NCBI RefSeq assembly: GCF_003124125.1
Contig: NZ_QCXQ01000007.1
Location: 1-64,000 of the forward strand
Source: Levilactobacillus bambusae
GTDB lineage: Bacteria > Bacillota > Bacilli > Lactobacillales > Lactobacillaceae
DNA: 64,000 nt
Direction of reading: 5' to 3'
Positions within the stretch are counted from its first letter, which is position 1. Every line of letters starts with the position of its first letter. Both the position numbers and the translations under genes were made by a program. The notes under the pieces are model-generated. The model ran no database searches, was not told the origin of the DNA, and saw only the letters and a program-made list of their open reading frames with translations. Below, in pieces: positions 21,690-32,393 of the stretch.

Positions 21690-23240
21690 TTACTTTTCGT
21701 GAATGGTAAAATTACGCTTGCCCTTACCATGTGAGCCCTTGTTATCCCGGTAGTTGGAGTGGTTGCTTCCGTTAGAGGAATGACCACCGCCATTTCCCTT
21801 CCGGTCGTAACGTCGACTACCATTACCGTGGCCCCGGTAGTTGCCGTTACCATTGCTGCGACGGTGGCTGTCATGACCGCCACGGTAACCCCCGCGCTTG
21901 TTGCCACCGCCACCACCATGACGAGGTAATGGCCGTTCCGGTGTAATCTTAACGGGCGCCTGGTTATCGTCACCAGTCATCTCGTTTAAGAGTGCGGCAA
22001 CTAAATCCTCAGCATCGTATTCCTGAAGGAGTGCTTCCGCTGTTGGCGCATACTTTTCGGTATCCGTCCGTTGAACTAAGTCGCTGATTTCCTTCTTAGC
22101 GGCCGTTAATTGACCCGTCAAAGCTTCTTCAGCCGAAGGTGGCTTTAATGGTAACATCCGCACCTTAGTCAGCTTTTCAATTTCACGAAGGTAGCCCATT
22201 TCGTTTGGGGTTACAAACGTCAGGGAGACCCCATGCTTTCCGGCCCGGCCCGTCCGGCCAACCCGGTGAACGTAACTGTCTGGATCAGATGGAATATCAA
22301 AGTTATAAACGTGGGTAACGTTGTTAATATCGATTCCCCGGGCTGCCACATCCGTCGCAACCAGAATATCCAGGTCACCCTTCTTAAACTGGCTCATGAT
22401 TTGACTCCGCCGTTTCTGAGTCAAATCACCGTGAATTCCAGCCGCGTTGTATCCCCGAATTTGTAATCCATGGGAAACTTCGTCTACCCGACGCTTTGTC
22501 CGGGTAAAGACGATCGCTAAGTCCGGCGTTTGAACGTCTAAGAACCGCGTCATCGTATCAAACTTTTCGTAATCCTTTGATCGAACGTAGTACTGGTCGA
22601 TTAAGTCCGTCGTTAATTCCTTCGCCTTAATCTTGATGTGGTGAGGGTCGTTCATAAACTGTACCCCAACCCGCTTAATTTCAGGTGGCATCGTTGCGGA
22701 GAATAACAGCGTCTGCCGCACTTCTGGTAATTCCTTAATGATGGCTTCAATGTCATCTAAGAATCCCATGTTAAGCATTTCATCGGCTTCATCTAACACC
22801 AACGTCTTAACGTGGTCTAGCTTTAGCGTGTGCCGTCGAATGTGGTCTAATACCCGGCCTGGAGTTCCCACAACAATTTGCGGGTGCTTCTTCAGGGAAC
22901 TAATTTGGCGCCGAATATCGGCTCCCCCATAGACGACTTGAACCCGAGCATGTTCATTTCGCCCAAGCTTGTACATTTCCTCTTGAGTCTGGATGGCTAA
23001 TTCCCGGGTTGGGGAAATCACCAGAGCCTGAACTTCTGGGTTATTAAAATCAATATTTTGTAAGATTGGCAGCGAAAAGGCAGCGGTCTTACCCGTTCCT
23101 GTTTGCGCTTGACCAATGACATCTTTACCTTCGAGAACCAACGGAATCGTTTCCTGCTGAATCGGGGTTGGTTCCTCATAGCCGTTATCTGTAACGGCCT
23201 TCAAAAGGGCATCTGATAAGCCCAAATCACTAAACTTCAA
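21690..23240 (-). CDS. cshA: DEAD-box RNA helicase CshA
   Basis: ATP-dependent RNA helicase of cold adaptation and RNA decay. The two RecA domains carry Walker A AQTGTGKTAAF, DEAD (VLDEADEMLN), SAT and the final HRVGRTGRAG. Residues about 435-510 form a Gly/Asn/Ser/Arg/His-rich tail with RGG-type repeats, probably disordered and RNA-binding. The start is TTG after AGGAGGAAATTAA. It sits between murF and acpS as in B. subtilis. Total length is 516. Confidence 0.95.
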   Translation of the reverse strand: MKFSDLGLSDALLKAVTDNGYEEPTPIQQETIPLVLEGKDVIGQAQTGTGKTAAFSLPILQNIDFNNPEVQALVISPTRELAIQTQEEMYKLGRNEHARVQVVYGGADIRRQISSLKKHPQIVVGTPGRVLDHIRRHTLKLDHVKTLVLDEADEMLNMGFLDDIEAIIKELPEVRQTLLFSATMPPEIKRVGVQFMNDPHHIKIKAKELTTDLIDQYYVRSKDYEKFDTMTRFLDVQTPDLAIVFTRTKRRVDEVSHGLQIRGYNAAGIHGDLTQKRRSQIMSQFKKGDLDILVATDVAARGIDINNVTHVYNFDIPSDPDSYVHRVGRTGRAGKHGVSLTFVTPNEMGYLREIEKLTKVRMLPLKPPSAEEALTGQLTAAKKEISDLVQRTDTEKYAPTAEALLQEYDAEDLVAALLNEMTGDDNQAPVKITPERPLPRHGGGGGNKRGGYRGGHDSHRRSNGNGNYRGHGNGSRRYDRKGNGGGHSSNGSNHSNYRDNKGSHGKGKRNFTIHEK

Positions 23241-23440
23241 TTAATTTCCTCCTAAGGCGGTAGTTGTCCAACCAATAACACCACCTACTGCTCAGAAAAA
23301 ATCCGTTTTCTTTGACACGCAGTAACTTTGGCTATTAGCGTATTTATTGTCTCAAATTTAAAAAATTGTAACTAGGCAACTATACACCGATTGCCCTAAA
23401 TAAGCAACTCTCTTCTAGTTGTTCTTGCTTATAATTATAA
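23241..23440 (-). other. murF-cshA intergenic region
   Basis: This 200-base AT-rich gap holds the cshA leader and a probable weak murF terminator, ATAAGCAA paired with TTGCTTAT at about 23400-23434. No clear -35/-10 pair for cshA and no ORF is seen. A long untranslated leader would fit a cold-adaptation helicase, but that is only a guess. Confidence 0.35.
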
Positions 23441-24817
23441 TTATTTTTTTGCTTCTAGTGCAGCTAAGACTTTTTCTAAGTGAATCCCATGGCTGCCCTT
23501 TAAAAGGAGCTGGTCATCAGCGGTAATTTGTTCAGCCACGTCTGTTGTCAGCTGGTCCAGTTGATCAGCCGCGTACCACCGCAAATTATCCGCTGAATAA
23601 CGGGATGTTAGCGTGCCCTGCAGTGCCTTCATGTGATCCCCAACCAAGTAAACGGTTGAAATCGTCTGGGGATCCAGGTACTCGGCCAGCGCAGCGTGCA
23701 TGTCATCCGCCTGGTCACCCAGCTCCAACATATCCCCTAAAACAACGATATGGCGTCCCTGAACGGGCGTTTGAGCAAATGCCGACAGAACTTCCTTCAC
23801 TGCGGTTGGGTTGGAATTGTAGACGTCACTCAAAATCATTTCACCCTGATCACCCCGAATCCATTCCGTCCGGTTCTCGGTTAACGAGACGTTAGCCAGC
23901 CCGCGCTTGGCATTTTCGGGGCGAATTTGGTAGATATCGGCAACTAGCAGTGCAGCGAGCGCATTATTGACGTTATATTCCCCCATCATCGGAATTGTAT
24001 AGGTTAAGTCAGACCGGTTGGTTTTAAAACTAATTTGGTGGTCGGTGGCTTCGACTTCGAGTGCGTACAAGTCGTCATCCGTTTGCCGGCCAAAGGTTGC
24101 TTGACGTTCCGAAACGCTTTCCGCCCGGTCACGCAAAAGGGGTTCATCACCATCGTACACAAAAATTCCGTCGTCGCTTAGGCCGTGCGTAATCTCCAGT
24201 TTGGCATCCGCAATTCGGTCCCGGGTCCCAAAAAATTCAATGTGGGCTTCCCCAATCATGGTAATAATGGCAATGTCGGGCGTAACCAGTTTGCTCAAGA
24301 AGTCTAACTGGCCCGGCCGATCCATCCCCATCTCCACCACTAGAATTTCCGTGTTGGGCTCCATGGTTAAAATCGTGATGGGAACCCCAATGTTGTTGTT
24401 AAAGTTGGCGTAGGTCTTAGTGACGTTAAACTGAGTGGCTAAAACGGCGGCAACCATATCCTTGGTGGTCGTCTTTCCGTTGGAACCCGTTACCGCCACC
24501 ACCCGGGGATTGATTTTATTTAAGTAGTACCGGGCCAGATCTTGCAAAGCTGCGAGTGTGTCATCCACTACTAAAATGGGAAAATCAGTGGGTTGGTTAA
24601 CGTGGTCGGCGGCCCATAACGAAGCAACTGCCCCCGCCTTTCTGGCGTTATTCAGGTAGTCGTGACCATCGTTTTCGCCAAGTAACGGGATAAATAATGC
24701 ACCGGGCGTTAACTTTCGGCTGTCGAACTGCACACTCGTCACTTCAATTGACTCCCATTGACTAATGTCGTTCTTGGCCCCAACCGCATTCGCAATTTCT
24801 GAAAGTTGCATCTTCAT
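23441..24817 (-). CDS. murF: UDP-MurNAc-tripeptide--D-Ala-D-Ala ligase MurF
   Basis: Adds D-Ala-D-Ala to the UDP-MurNAc tripeptide, the last cytosolic step of the precursor. The 458 residues have the N-terminal MurF fold, the P-loop AVTGSNGKTTTKDMV near 110 and the typical NNNIGVPITIL segment. The C-terminal ligase domain closes it. The ddl gene, its usual upstream neighbour, is not present here. A weak ATAAGCAA/TTGCTTAT stem lies just after the stop. Confidence 0.97.
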   Translation of the reverse strand: MKMQLSEIANAVGAKNDISQWESIEVTSVQFDSRKLTPGALFIPLLGENDGHDYLNNARKAGAVASLWAADHVNQPTDFPILVVDDTLAALQDLARYYLNKINPRVVAVTGSNGKTTTKDMVAAVLATQFNVTKTYANFNNNIGVPITILTMEPNTEILVVEMGMDRPGQLDFLSKLVTPDIAIITMIGEAHIEFFGTRDRIADAKLEITHGLSDDGIFVYDGDEPLLRDRAESVSERQATFGRQTDDDLYALEVEATDHQISFKTNRSDLTYTIPMMGEYNVNNALAALLVADIYQIRPENAKRGLANVSLTENRTEWIRGDQGEMILSDVYNSNPTAVKEVLSAFAQTPVQGRHIVVLGDMLELGDQADDMHAALAEYLDPQTISTVYLVGDHMKALQGTLTSRYSADNLRWYAADQLDQLTTDVAEQITADDQLLLKGSHGIHLEKVLAALEAKK

Positions 24818-24847
24818 GTATTAAAAACTCCTATTCAACAGCTCTGG

Positions 24848-25663
24848 TTATAGTAATCGATTAACATCTGTAAAAACGTCCTCAGCAATCACATCTAATT
24901 TCCAAGCTCGGGTGATCTGATTATAGTTAAGGTTCGCAATTAACTTAGCTCCCGAATAAACATCTTCTTGGGTGTGCCATGAGGTTTCCCGTTCTGGATT
25001 CGGCACCATTAATACGGGAATTTGATACTCATGGTTGCGCTCCAGCATCCGGTCAAAGGCAATAATAATGCCGTCCGAAAACACCCGGGTCAGCTGCAAA
25101 ATAATGGGGTCCGGAACATCCGCAACCGCAAGCGGCCGGCCAAAGCGCCACCGTGAATTATGAATGGTTCGCAGGTGACGCTTAATGCTGACGTCTAGCA
25201 CGTGATTAAAGTAGGAGAGGTGCCGGAAATAAACCTTTAAAAAGCCGTCATGCAGCGACAAATAGACGTATTCGTTCTGCAGCTTAGCGTAAAACGGGGT
25301 CCGAATATGCGAATCCATGTGCGCAATATACAAGAGTTCCGCGATTTCATCCGGCATCAAAAAGGTTAAGTCATCCGAACCCGAATAGTCAATCCACTTG
25401 GGCATCACGTTTTGTCTGCCAATTAAAAAGGCCCGGACTTGAGGTTGGCCTTCCACCGTCTCAAATCGGGTATGCGGATCCATCGCGTTACTCTCCCGGT
25501 GATCCCCACGTAAAAGAACCACCCGATCCGGGACGGTTGGAATACCGTTTAAAAAATCAGCCGGACTGATCCCAAACGAAAAAATCATATTTGAAATTGG
25601 TTCTAAATTAATGTAAATAAAATTATCACGCATGACCCCGCACACTCTTCCCTTAGATTCCAT
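24848..25663 (-). CDS. conserved hypothetical protein, function unknown
   Basis: A soluble protein of about 260-271 residues which I do not recognise. No signal peptide, membrane segment, nucleotide loop or zinc motif is visible. It has alternating hydrophobic and aromatic stretches, such as YIAHMDSHIRTPFYAKLQNE and VYLSLHDGFLKVYFRHLSYF. The start is uncertain: the furthest ATG lacks a ribosome site, while AAGGGAAGA precedes an internal GTG and an ATG at 25633. It lies directly upstream of murF on the same strand, so a link to cell-wall growth is possible but unsupported. Confidence 0.75.
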   Translation of the reverse strand: MESKGRVCGVMRDNFIYINLEPISNMIFSFGISPADFLNGIPTVPDRVVLLRGDHRESNAMDPHTRFETVEGQPQVRAFLIGRQNVMPKWIDYSGSDDLTFLMPDEIAELLYIAHMDSHIRTPFYAKLQNEYVYLSLHDGFLKVYFRHLSYFNHVLDVSIKRHLRTIHNSRWRFGRPLAVADVPDPIILQLTRVFSDGIIIAFDRMLERNHEYQIPVLMVPNPERETSWHTQEDVYSGAKLIANLNYNQITRAWKLDVIAEDVFTDVNRLL

Positions 25664-25740
25664 TCATTATTGTACTACGATTGCTACGTTCAGCCTACGT
25701 AAAAACACATTAATTTTAATTTACTTTTAGGTAACCGGAT

Positions 25741-25749
25741 TGATACACT
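25741..25749 (+). promoter_or_regulatory. possible extended -10 for the phosphatase gene
   Basis: TGATACACT has the TGn extension before TACACT, 33 bases upstream of the start codon. No convincing -35 is present. Confidence 0.3.
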
Positions 25750-25781
25750 ATGACTAATAAATTCAATAGGGAGGGACCGAA

Positions 25782-26252
25782 ATGGAACACGTTTTATTTG
25801 TCTGCCTAGGTAATATTTGCCGGTCACCCATGGCAGAAGCCATGTTTAAACAAATGGTGGCGGATAGGCACTTAACCGATCAAATTCAAGTCGAGTCAAG
25901 GGCCACCAGTACCGAGGAGGAAGGTAATCCACCCCATCCGGGTGCGCAAAAAACCATGCGCAGCCACGGTTTAGACCCAAGCGGAATGGTTTCACAACCT
26001 ATCACTGCCGCTGACTTTGACTGGGCGGACGTGATCATTACGATGGATCAATCCAACCTGCGCAACCTAAACCGATTGGCACCTACTCGAGCCGATCAAG
26101 AAAAGGTGCATTTAGCGTTAGAGACGGTGCCCGGGTTTGCCGGCCAAGAAATTCCTGATCCCTGGTACTCCCACCGGTTTGAAGATACCTACCAATCCCT
26201 CAACGCCGCGTTACCGGGATGGTTAGACCGGGTAACCCAAGCGGATCAGTAA
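25782..26252 (+). CDS. low-molecular-weight protein-tyrosine phosphatase
   Basis: A cytosolic phosphatase of 156 residues. The signature P-loop VCLGNICRSPMAEA near residues 6-19 contains the nucleophile Cys and Arg. The general acid lies in the C-terminal IPDPWY motif. In bacteria these enzymes act on phosphotyrosine or phosphoarginine. No kinase gene or polysaccharide cluster is adjacent, so the substrate is open. ATG follows GGGAGGGACCGAA. Confidence 0.93.
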   Translation: MEHVLFVCLGNICRSPMAEAMFKQMVADRHLTDQIQVESRATSTEEEGNPPHPGAQKTMRSHGLDPSGMVSQPITAADFDWADVIITMDQSNLRNLNRLAPTRADQEKVHLALETVPGFAGQEIPDPWYSHRFEDTYQSLNAALPGWLDRVTQADQ

Positions 26253-26270
26253 GTTTGCTAAGCAGCAAAA

Positions 26271-26330
26271 AATAGAGAGAATTACTAGCTCCGGTTGAAG
26301 AGATAATCGGGCTTGGTAATTCTCTCTATT
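26271..26330. terminator. bidirectional terminator between phosphatase and sortase genes
   Basis: AATAGAGAGAATTAC (26271-26285) and its exact complement (26316-26330) form a 15-bp stem with A/T-rich flanks on both sides. It separates two converging genes. Confidence 0.85.
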
Positions 26331-26333
26331 TAC

Positions 26334-27053
26334 TTATTCATCGGCTTCGGTATATCGGTTATTGAACTTAGCCGCGAATTCCTTTTTCACCTGGCTGGGG
26401 GCGTTCTTGTACGCCATCTTTCGAACGTAGCTCCCCCGAATCATTAACCGGTTTGCTCCCGTCGCATCACAGGTAATCAGGGTGATCATCGGTTTTTTCG
26501 TTTGATCGACCACCTGCACATCCGTGGCCGGAATAAACTTGCGGACCGTCATTTTATATTCGTAAACGTTATGCTGGTCCGAAAGGTAAATGGTCTGACC
26601 CACCCGGGCCTTCCAGTAAAGTGGACTAAAAAGGATCGTTTTAGACGTCATATGGTGCCCAGCTAACGCATAATTGCCCGTCCCCATTTGTTGGTTGGAC
26701 CGCATAGTTCCCGCAGCTAATGCCAATGTATCGTTAGAAACTCCCTGGCCAATGGGGAGGTGGACGTCATCATCCGGAATCAAGAGTTCCCCAACAATTG
26801 CCAGGTGGTTCGAGTTCCACCTGGCCTTAGCCACGGTGGAAAAGTCCAAGGACTTAACCGCCTTAAAATCATAGTCTGCGGGCTGCTGATGTCCTTGCTT
26901 CACACTGGCCTGAGTTACCTTAGGCTGGTAAGACGTAATCATCCAGTCCTTAATCTGTTCGTTAAAGATTAATCCTAGCGATATGAGGATGACTAGGCCC
27001 AACCCAATCTGTGTCAGAAGTCGTCGAACCCGATGCGTTTTTTTCTGCGCCAT
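26334..27053 (-). CDS. srtA: class A sortase
   Basis: Membrane transpeptidase that anchors LPxTG surface proteins to peptidoglycan. The 239-residue protein has a basic N-terminus and one signal-anchor helix (about 14-32). The sortase barrel has the catalytic His in LAGHHM, the nucleophile Cys in TLITCDATG and the Arg in RLMIRGSYV. ATG 27053 is preferred to the upstream start because AAAGGGAG lies directly before it. No LPxTG substrate is encoded nearby, as expected for a housekeeping sortase. Confidence 0.94.
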   Translation of the reverse strand: MAQKKTHRVRRLLTQIGLGLVILISLGLIFNEQIKDWMITSYQPKVTQASVKQGHQQPADYDFKAVKSLDFSTVAKARWNSNHLAIVGELLIPDDDVHLPIGQGVSNDTLALAAGTMRSNQQMGTGNYALAGHHMTSKTILFSPLYWKARVGQTIYLSDQHNVYEYKMTVRKFIPATDVQVVDQTKKPMITLITCDATGANRLMIRGSYVRKMAYKNAPSQVKKEFAAKFNNRYTEADE

Positions 27054-27191
27054 AGCTGTGCTCCCTTTGTCGTTACCCACTGAAAGTGGTATGCTTAATT
27101 TTATATTTACATCGATTTGTTTGAAATCGGCATTTAATCCTGTGCTTATTTTAAACCATAAAATCTGAATAAGAAAGAAGATTGATTAATC

Positions 27192-28439
27192 TTGGATGAT
27201 GTGTCCGGAAAACCGCACACCCCCAAAACGCCGCTGTGGAAGCGAAATCTCATCATTCTTTGGTTTGGCACCTTTATGGCCAGCGTCGGTTTTAGCGAGG
27301 TCATGCCCTTTCTGTCGTTATACGTTGCCACCCTGGGCCATTTTTCCCGCGGGGAGCTAAGTATTTACAGTGGGGTGACTTTTGCTGCCACCTACCTCGT
27401 TGCTGGAATTGTATCCCCAATGTGGGGCAGTCTGGCTGACCGCCTAGGCCGAAAACCAATGCTTCTCCGGGCCTCCCTGGGAATGGCGCTCGTCATGGGC
27501 TGCATGGGACTCGTCAGTAACGTTTGGGAATTAATTGTGCTGCGGCTCATTCAAGGCATTTTTTCGGGGTACATTGGGAATGCCAATACCCTAATTGCAA
27601 CGCAGGCCCCTAAGGAAAACAGTGGACGGGCCTTAGGAACGTTAGCAACTGGTAGTGTGAGCGGATCATTATTAGGTCCTCTGCTTGGCGGGGTGCTCGC
27701 CCAATTCTTCGGTTACCGGCCGACCTTTTTTATTACGGGCGTGCTGCTTCTCTCCGCCTTTGTTTTGACCCTGATTTTCGTTAAGGAAGATTTCGAACCC
27801 GTGACCAAGGAGGAGACTAACAGTCCAAAGGAAGTGGTTGCCTCCTTAAAGCACCCCCGGCTGGTGTTCGCCCTTTTCTTTACCACCTTAATTATTCAGG
27901 CCTCTAACACCTCAATTTCCCCCATTATCTCACTATACGTTAAACAGATTATGCACGGTTCCAATGCCGTCAGCTTATTTGCCGGGATTGTTTCTTCGGT
28001 GCCGGGGATTGCCACTATTTTAGCTGCACCACGCCTTGGTGAACTAGGAGATCGTGTCGGCACCGAACTTGTGCTGACGTTCGGATTCGTCTTTGCGATC
28101 CTCATTTACATCCCCATGGCGTTTGTCACAAACGTTTGGCAGCTAATTGGGCTTCGGTTTCTTATCGGGGTATCGAACGCCTCGATGCTGCCATCGGTTC
28201 AGACCCTGCTGTCTAAAAATAGTCCAACCGAGGTCACCGGCCGGGTATTTTCCTGGAACCAATCCTTCCAGTACCTGGGGATGGTTGTGGGTCCCGTCAT
28301 CGGTTCGCTTGTGTCGGGAGCCTTCAACTACCAAATGGTCTTTATTTCAACGTCCGTCTTGGTTGCCATTAACTTCCTGTGGGTTTGGAATAATACCCGC
28401 TCCCTCAGAAAAAAGCACCTTGATCAGCTCCACAGATAA
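27192..28439 (+). CDS. MFS multidrug-type exporter
   Basis: A 12-helix major facilitator of about 415 residues. The loop 2-3 motif GSLADRLGRKPML is intact, and motif C-like glycines (GSVSGSLLGPLLGG) mark it as an antiporter of the drug:H+ type. The substrate is unknown. The frame opens with TTG at 27192 behind a weak AGAAAGAAG; a GTG three codons later is an alternative. It is divergent from srtA and converges on rpmE2 across a strong terminator. Confidence 0.88.
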   Translation: MDDVSGKPHTPKTPLWKRNLIILWFGTFMASVGFSEVMPFLSLYVATLGHFSRGELSIYSGVTFAATYLVAGIVSPMWGSLADRLGRKPMLLRASLGMALVMGCMGLVSNVWELIVLRLIQGIFSGYIGNANTLIATQAPKENSGRALGTLATGSVSGSLLGPLLGGVLAQFFGYRPTFFITGVLLLSAFVLTLIFVKEDFEPVTKEETNSPKEVVASLKHPRLVFALFFTTLIIQASNTSISPIISLYVKQIMHGSNAVSLFAGIVSSVPGIATILAAPRLGELGDRVGTELVLTFGFVFAILIYIPMAFVTNVWQLIGLRFLIGVSNASMLPSVQTLLSKNSPTEVTGRVFSWNQSFQYLGMVVGPVIGSLVSGAFNYQMVFISTSVLVAINFLWVWNNTRSLRKKHLDQLHR

Positions 28440-28448
28440 TAAAGTAAT

Positions 28449-28487
28449 AAAGAGCCGTCATCAACATGCTGTTGATGACGGCTCTTT
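28449..28487. terminator. bidirectional terminator between MFS gene and rpmE2
   Basis: AAAGAGCCGTCATCAAC (28449-28465) and its exact complement (28471-28487) form a perfect 17-bp stem with a 5-base loop. It ends with T or A runs on either side. Confidence 0.9.
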
Positions 28488-28502
28488 ACGTTAGATCTTA
28501 AC

Positions 28503-28745
28503 TTACTTAAGACCGTACTTCTTGTTGAACTTGTCAACGGCTCCGTCGGCCTTCATGAACTTCTGCTTACCAGTGTAGAATGGGTGAGAGTCAGAAGTAA
28601 CTTCGACACGAATTAATGGATAAGTCTTACCGTCGATTTCGACAGTTTCGTCAGAAGTTGCAGTTGATCCAGAGATAAATTGCTTACCTGTACTGGAATC
28701 TTGGAAGACAACTTCATGGTAATCTGGGTGAATTCCCTGTTGCAT
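28503..28745 (-). CDS. rpmE2: 50S ribosomal protein L31 type B
   Basis: An 80-residue ribosomal protein. The start [20 protein letters not shown] and the end [20 protein letters not shown] are diagnostic. It lacks the CxxC zinc ligands of the type A form, so it is the zinc-free version that replaces L31 under zinc limitation in organisms with both. Whether a second form exists here cannot be seen. It follows murA as in the B. subtilis murAB-rho-rpmE order, but rho is absent. Confidence 0.96.
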   Translation of the reverse strand: MQQGIHPDYHEVVFQDSSTGKQFISGSTATSDETVEIDGKTYPLIRVEVTSDSHPFYTGKQKFMKADGAVDKFNKKYGLK

Positions 28746-28841
28746 GATGTATACGCTCCTTTTGCCCTGAACCTTTCCGATTCAGAGATTGATTTTTCGT
28801 CAACTCGCAAATTATAACATTAAACGAGCTAGCCGACAAGA

Positions 28842-30128
28842 CTAGTCTTGTTCTTCAACAATTGAGGGTTCCTCTTCGGTAATCTCAATATCAGCGTTTA
28901 AAGCCGTGAGTTTATCAACAATCCGGTCATAACCCCGTAAAATGTTTTCGGCGTGGTGGATTCGGGTTTCACCCTTTGCCATCAGTCCGGTAATCATTAA
29001 TGCGGCACCGGCCCGAATTTCACCCGCGTCAACGTCCATTCCGTGCAATTCATCACTCGGGTCAACGATGATCATTCCGTCTTCGGACCGAATATTGCCC
29101 CCCATCTTTTGCAGTTGGGGAACATGCTTGAGCCGTTTGGGATAAATCGTATCGATAATGGTACTCGTATCAACCGCTTTAAACATTAGTGGCGTAATTG
29201 GCTGCTGTAAATCCGTTGCAAAACCGGGGAATGGCATTGTCTTCACCTGAATCCCCCTGAGGTTTTCTGAGTGAGGGACATAGATACTGTCCTCATTCAC
29301 GACCAGATCAACCCCCATTTCCAATAACTTAGCGGTAAAGGATTCCAAGTGCTCAGGAATGATATTATGAATCATAATCCCGTCTCCCGCTGCAGCAGCT
29401 AACGCTAGGTAGGTTCCCGCTTCAATGCGATCGGGAATGATCGTGTGGGTGTTGGTAGCGTTGAGTGACGCCACTCCTTCAATACGGATGACATCCGTTC
29501 CGGCACCCCGGATGTGGGCGCCCATATTGTTCAGGAAAGTGGCCATATCGATAATTTCAGGTTCCTTAGCGGCATTTTCAATTACCGTCGTCCCAACCGC
29601 TTTAACGGCTGCGAGGATGGTGTTAATGGTTGCACCAACGGAAACCACATCTAAAAAGATCGTGGTTCCCCGGAGACCATTCGGTGCCACCATGGTGACG
29701 GTACCACTGTTTTCTTCAACCTCGGCACCGAGCGCCCGAAACGCCTTGATGTGTTGATCAATGGGGCGCGGACCAATGTTATCGCCGCCGGGGAAACTCA
29801 CCGTGGCCCGGTTAAACCGGCCGAGCAAGGCCCCCATAAAGTAATATGAGGCTCGTAAACTTTTAATGGCTCGACTTGGTAGGGGCCCCTCTTGAATTTG
29901 AGTGGGGTCAATCATTAATACCCCGTCCCCAAATGTTGAGTGGACGTTCATCGAATTCAAAATGGTCATTAAGTTATGCACATCCAGAATGTCCGGGACC
30001 ATGTCAAAGCGCACGGGGGTATCCGCCAGAATTGCGGCGGGGATTAAGGCTACAGTACTATTTTTAGCTCCGCCAATGGTGACCTCACCTGTAAGGCGCC
30101 GACCACCGCGGATATTCATTTTCTTCAT
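28842..30128 (-). CDS. murA: UDP-GlcNAc 1-carboxyvinyltransferase MurA, Cys-to-Asp type
   Basis: Transfers enolpyruvate from PEP to UDP-GlcNAc, the first committed step of peptidoglycan synthesis. The 428 residues include Lys22 in GGAKNSTV and Arg92 in SLRASYY. The catalytic loop reads [12 protein letters not shown], with Asp116 (codon GAT) where most MurA enzymes have the Cys attacked by fosfomycin. In other bacteria this change keeps activity and gives fosfomycin resistance. Context downstream of pyrG and before rpmE2 suggests the MurAB/MurZ paralogue. ATG follows GAGGAACTCGTCACA. Confidence 0.95.
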   Translation of the reverse strand: MKKMNIRGGRRLTGEVTIGGAKNSTVALIPAAILADTPVRFDMVPDILDVHNLMTILNSMNVHSTFGDGVLMIDPTQIQEGPLPSRAIKSLRASYYFMGALLGRFNRATVSFPGGDNIGPRPIDQHIKAFRALGAEVEENSGTVTMVAPNGLRGTTIFLDVVSVGATINTILAAVKAVGTTVIENAAKEPEIIDMATFLNNMGAHIRGAGTDVIRIEGVASLNATNTHTIIPDRIEAGTYLALAAAAGDGIMIHNIIPEHLESFTAKLLEMGVDLVVNEDSIYVPHSENLRGIQVKTMPFPGFATDLQQPITPLMFKAVDTSTIIDTIYPKRLKHVPQLQKMGGNIRSEDGMIIVDPSDELHGMDVDAGEIRAGAALMITGLMAKGETRIHHAENILRGYDRIVDKLTALNADIEITEEEPSIVEEQD

Positions 30129-30361
30129 TGTGACGAGTTCCTCACTTATTTAATCATGCGGTACCATGTATTTCGTACAGTCAAGCTTAATAATAATTAA
30201 ATGACAGCAAAAACACAACACTTTCACGTCATTTCCTTCTAATTGTAACATTTACCACTGGGCTTAAGGAAACTTTAAAAATAACTTCCGTACTGTTATC
30301 TCATAATCGAACGGTAACGTCCACGAAAAACACCTTAATAGTAAACTTCTATGTAAAGAAA
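30129..30361 (-). other. pyrG-murA gap, AT-rich part upstream of murA
   Basis: About 230 bases before murA with no ORF. The minus strand contains TGTTACAAT, an extended -10-like sequence around 30243-30251, without a clear -35. It probably carries the murA promoter. Nothing else is recognised. Confidence 0.3.
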
Positions 30362-30579
30362 GGGGGCTGTACTATAAGTCCGCTTCGCTCAGAAAACACA
30401 AATCTGCTGCCTGACACGAAGCCCAACATCCAAAGTACGGATGACTTCGCACCAGTAGTGACGTGACATTAGTCAAGCCAAATCAAAATAAGGATCCTCC
30501 CAAAACACGAACAAAGAACGTTCGTATTACGGGAGGATCCTTATTTTGCCAGGCTTAAACGACTAATGTCACAGCCTCT
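30362..30579. repeat. dispersed intergenic hairpin repeat, copy B
   Basis: A 218-base element in the 484-base gap between pyrG and murA. The ends GGCTGT (30365-30370) and ACAGCC (30571-30576) are inverted. Inside, GACATTAGTC, AAGCC and AAAATAAGGATCCTCCC (30465-30501) all have perfect complements (30531-30570), and the centre has ACGAAC/GTTCGT, so about 105 bases can form one long hairpin. The CGCTTCGCT segment is shared with the element at 35.9 kb. No transposase is encoded. Confidence 0.75.
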
Positions 30580-30612
30580 CATGTTACCCGTTACTGGATA
30601 ATCAAATTCATT

Positions 30613-32349
<1,737 letters not shown>

Positions 32350-32356
32350 AAAAAAG

Positions 32357-32385
32357 ATAATACCCGAAATTTATTGATGCGTCAA
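32357..32385 (-). promoter_or_regulatory. pyrG promoter
   Basis: The minus strand reads TTGACG (32380-32385), a 17-base spacer and TATTAT (32357-32362), with seven bases to the GGGCTC start. It lies immediately upstream of the attenuator and just after the rpoE stop. Confidence 0.8.
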
Positions 32386-32393
32386 GTTAAAAA

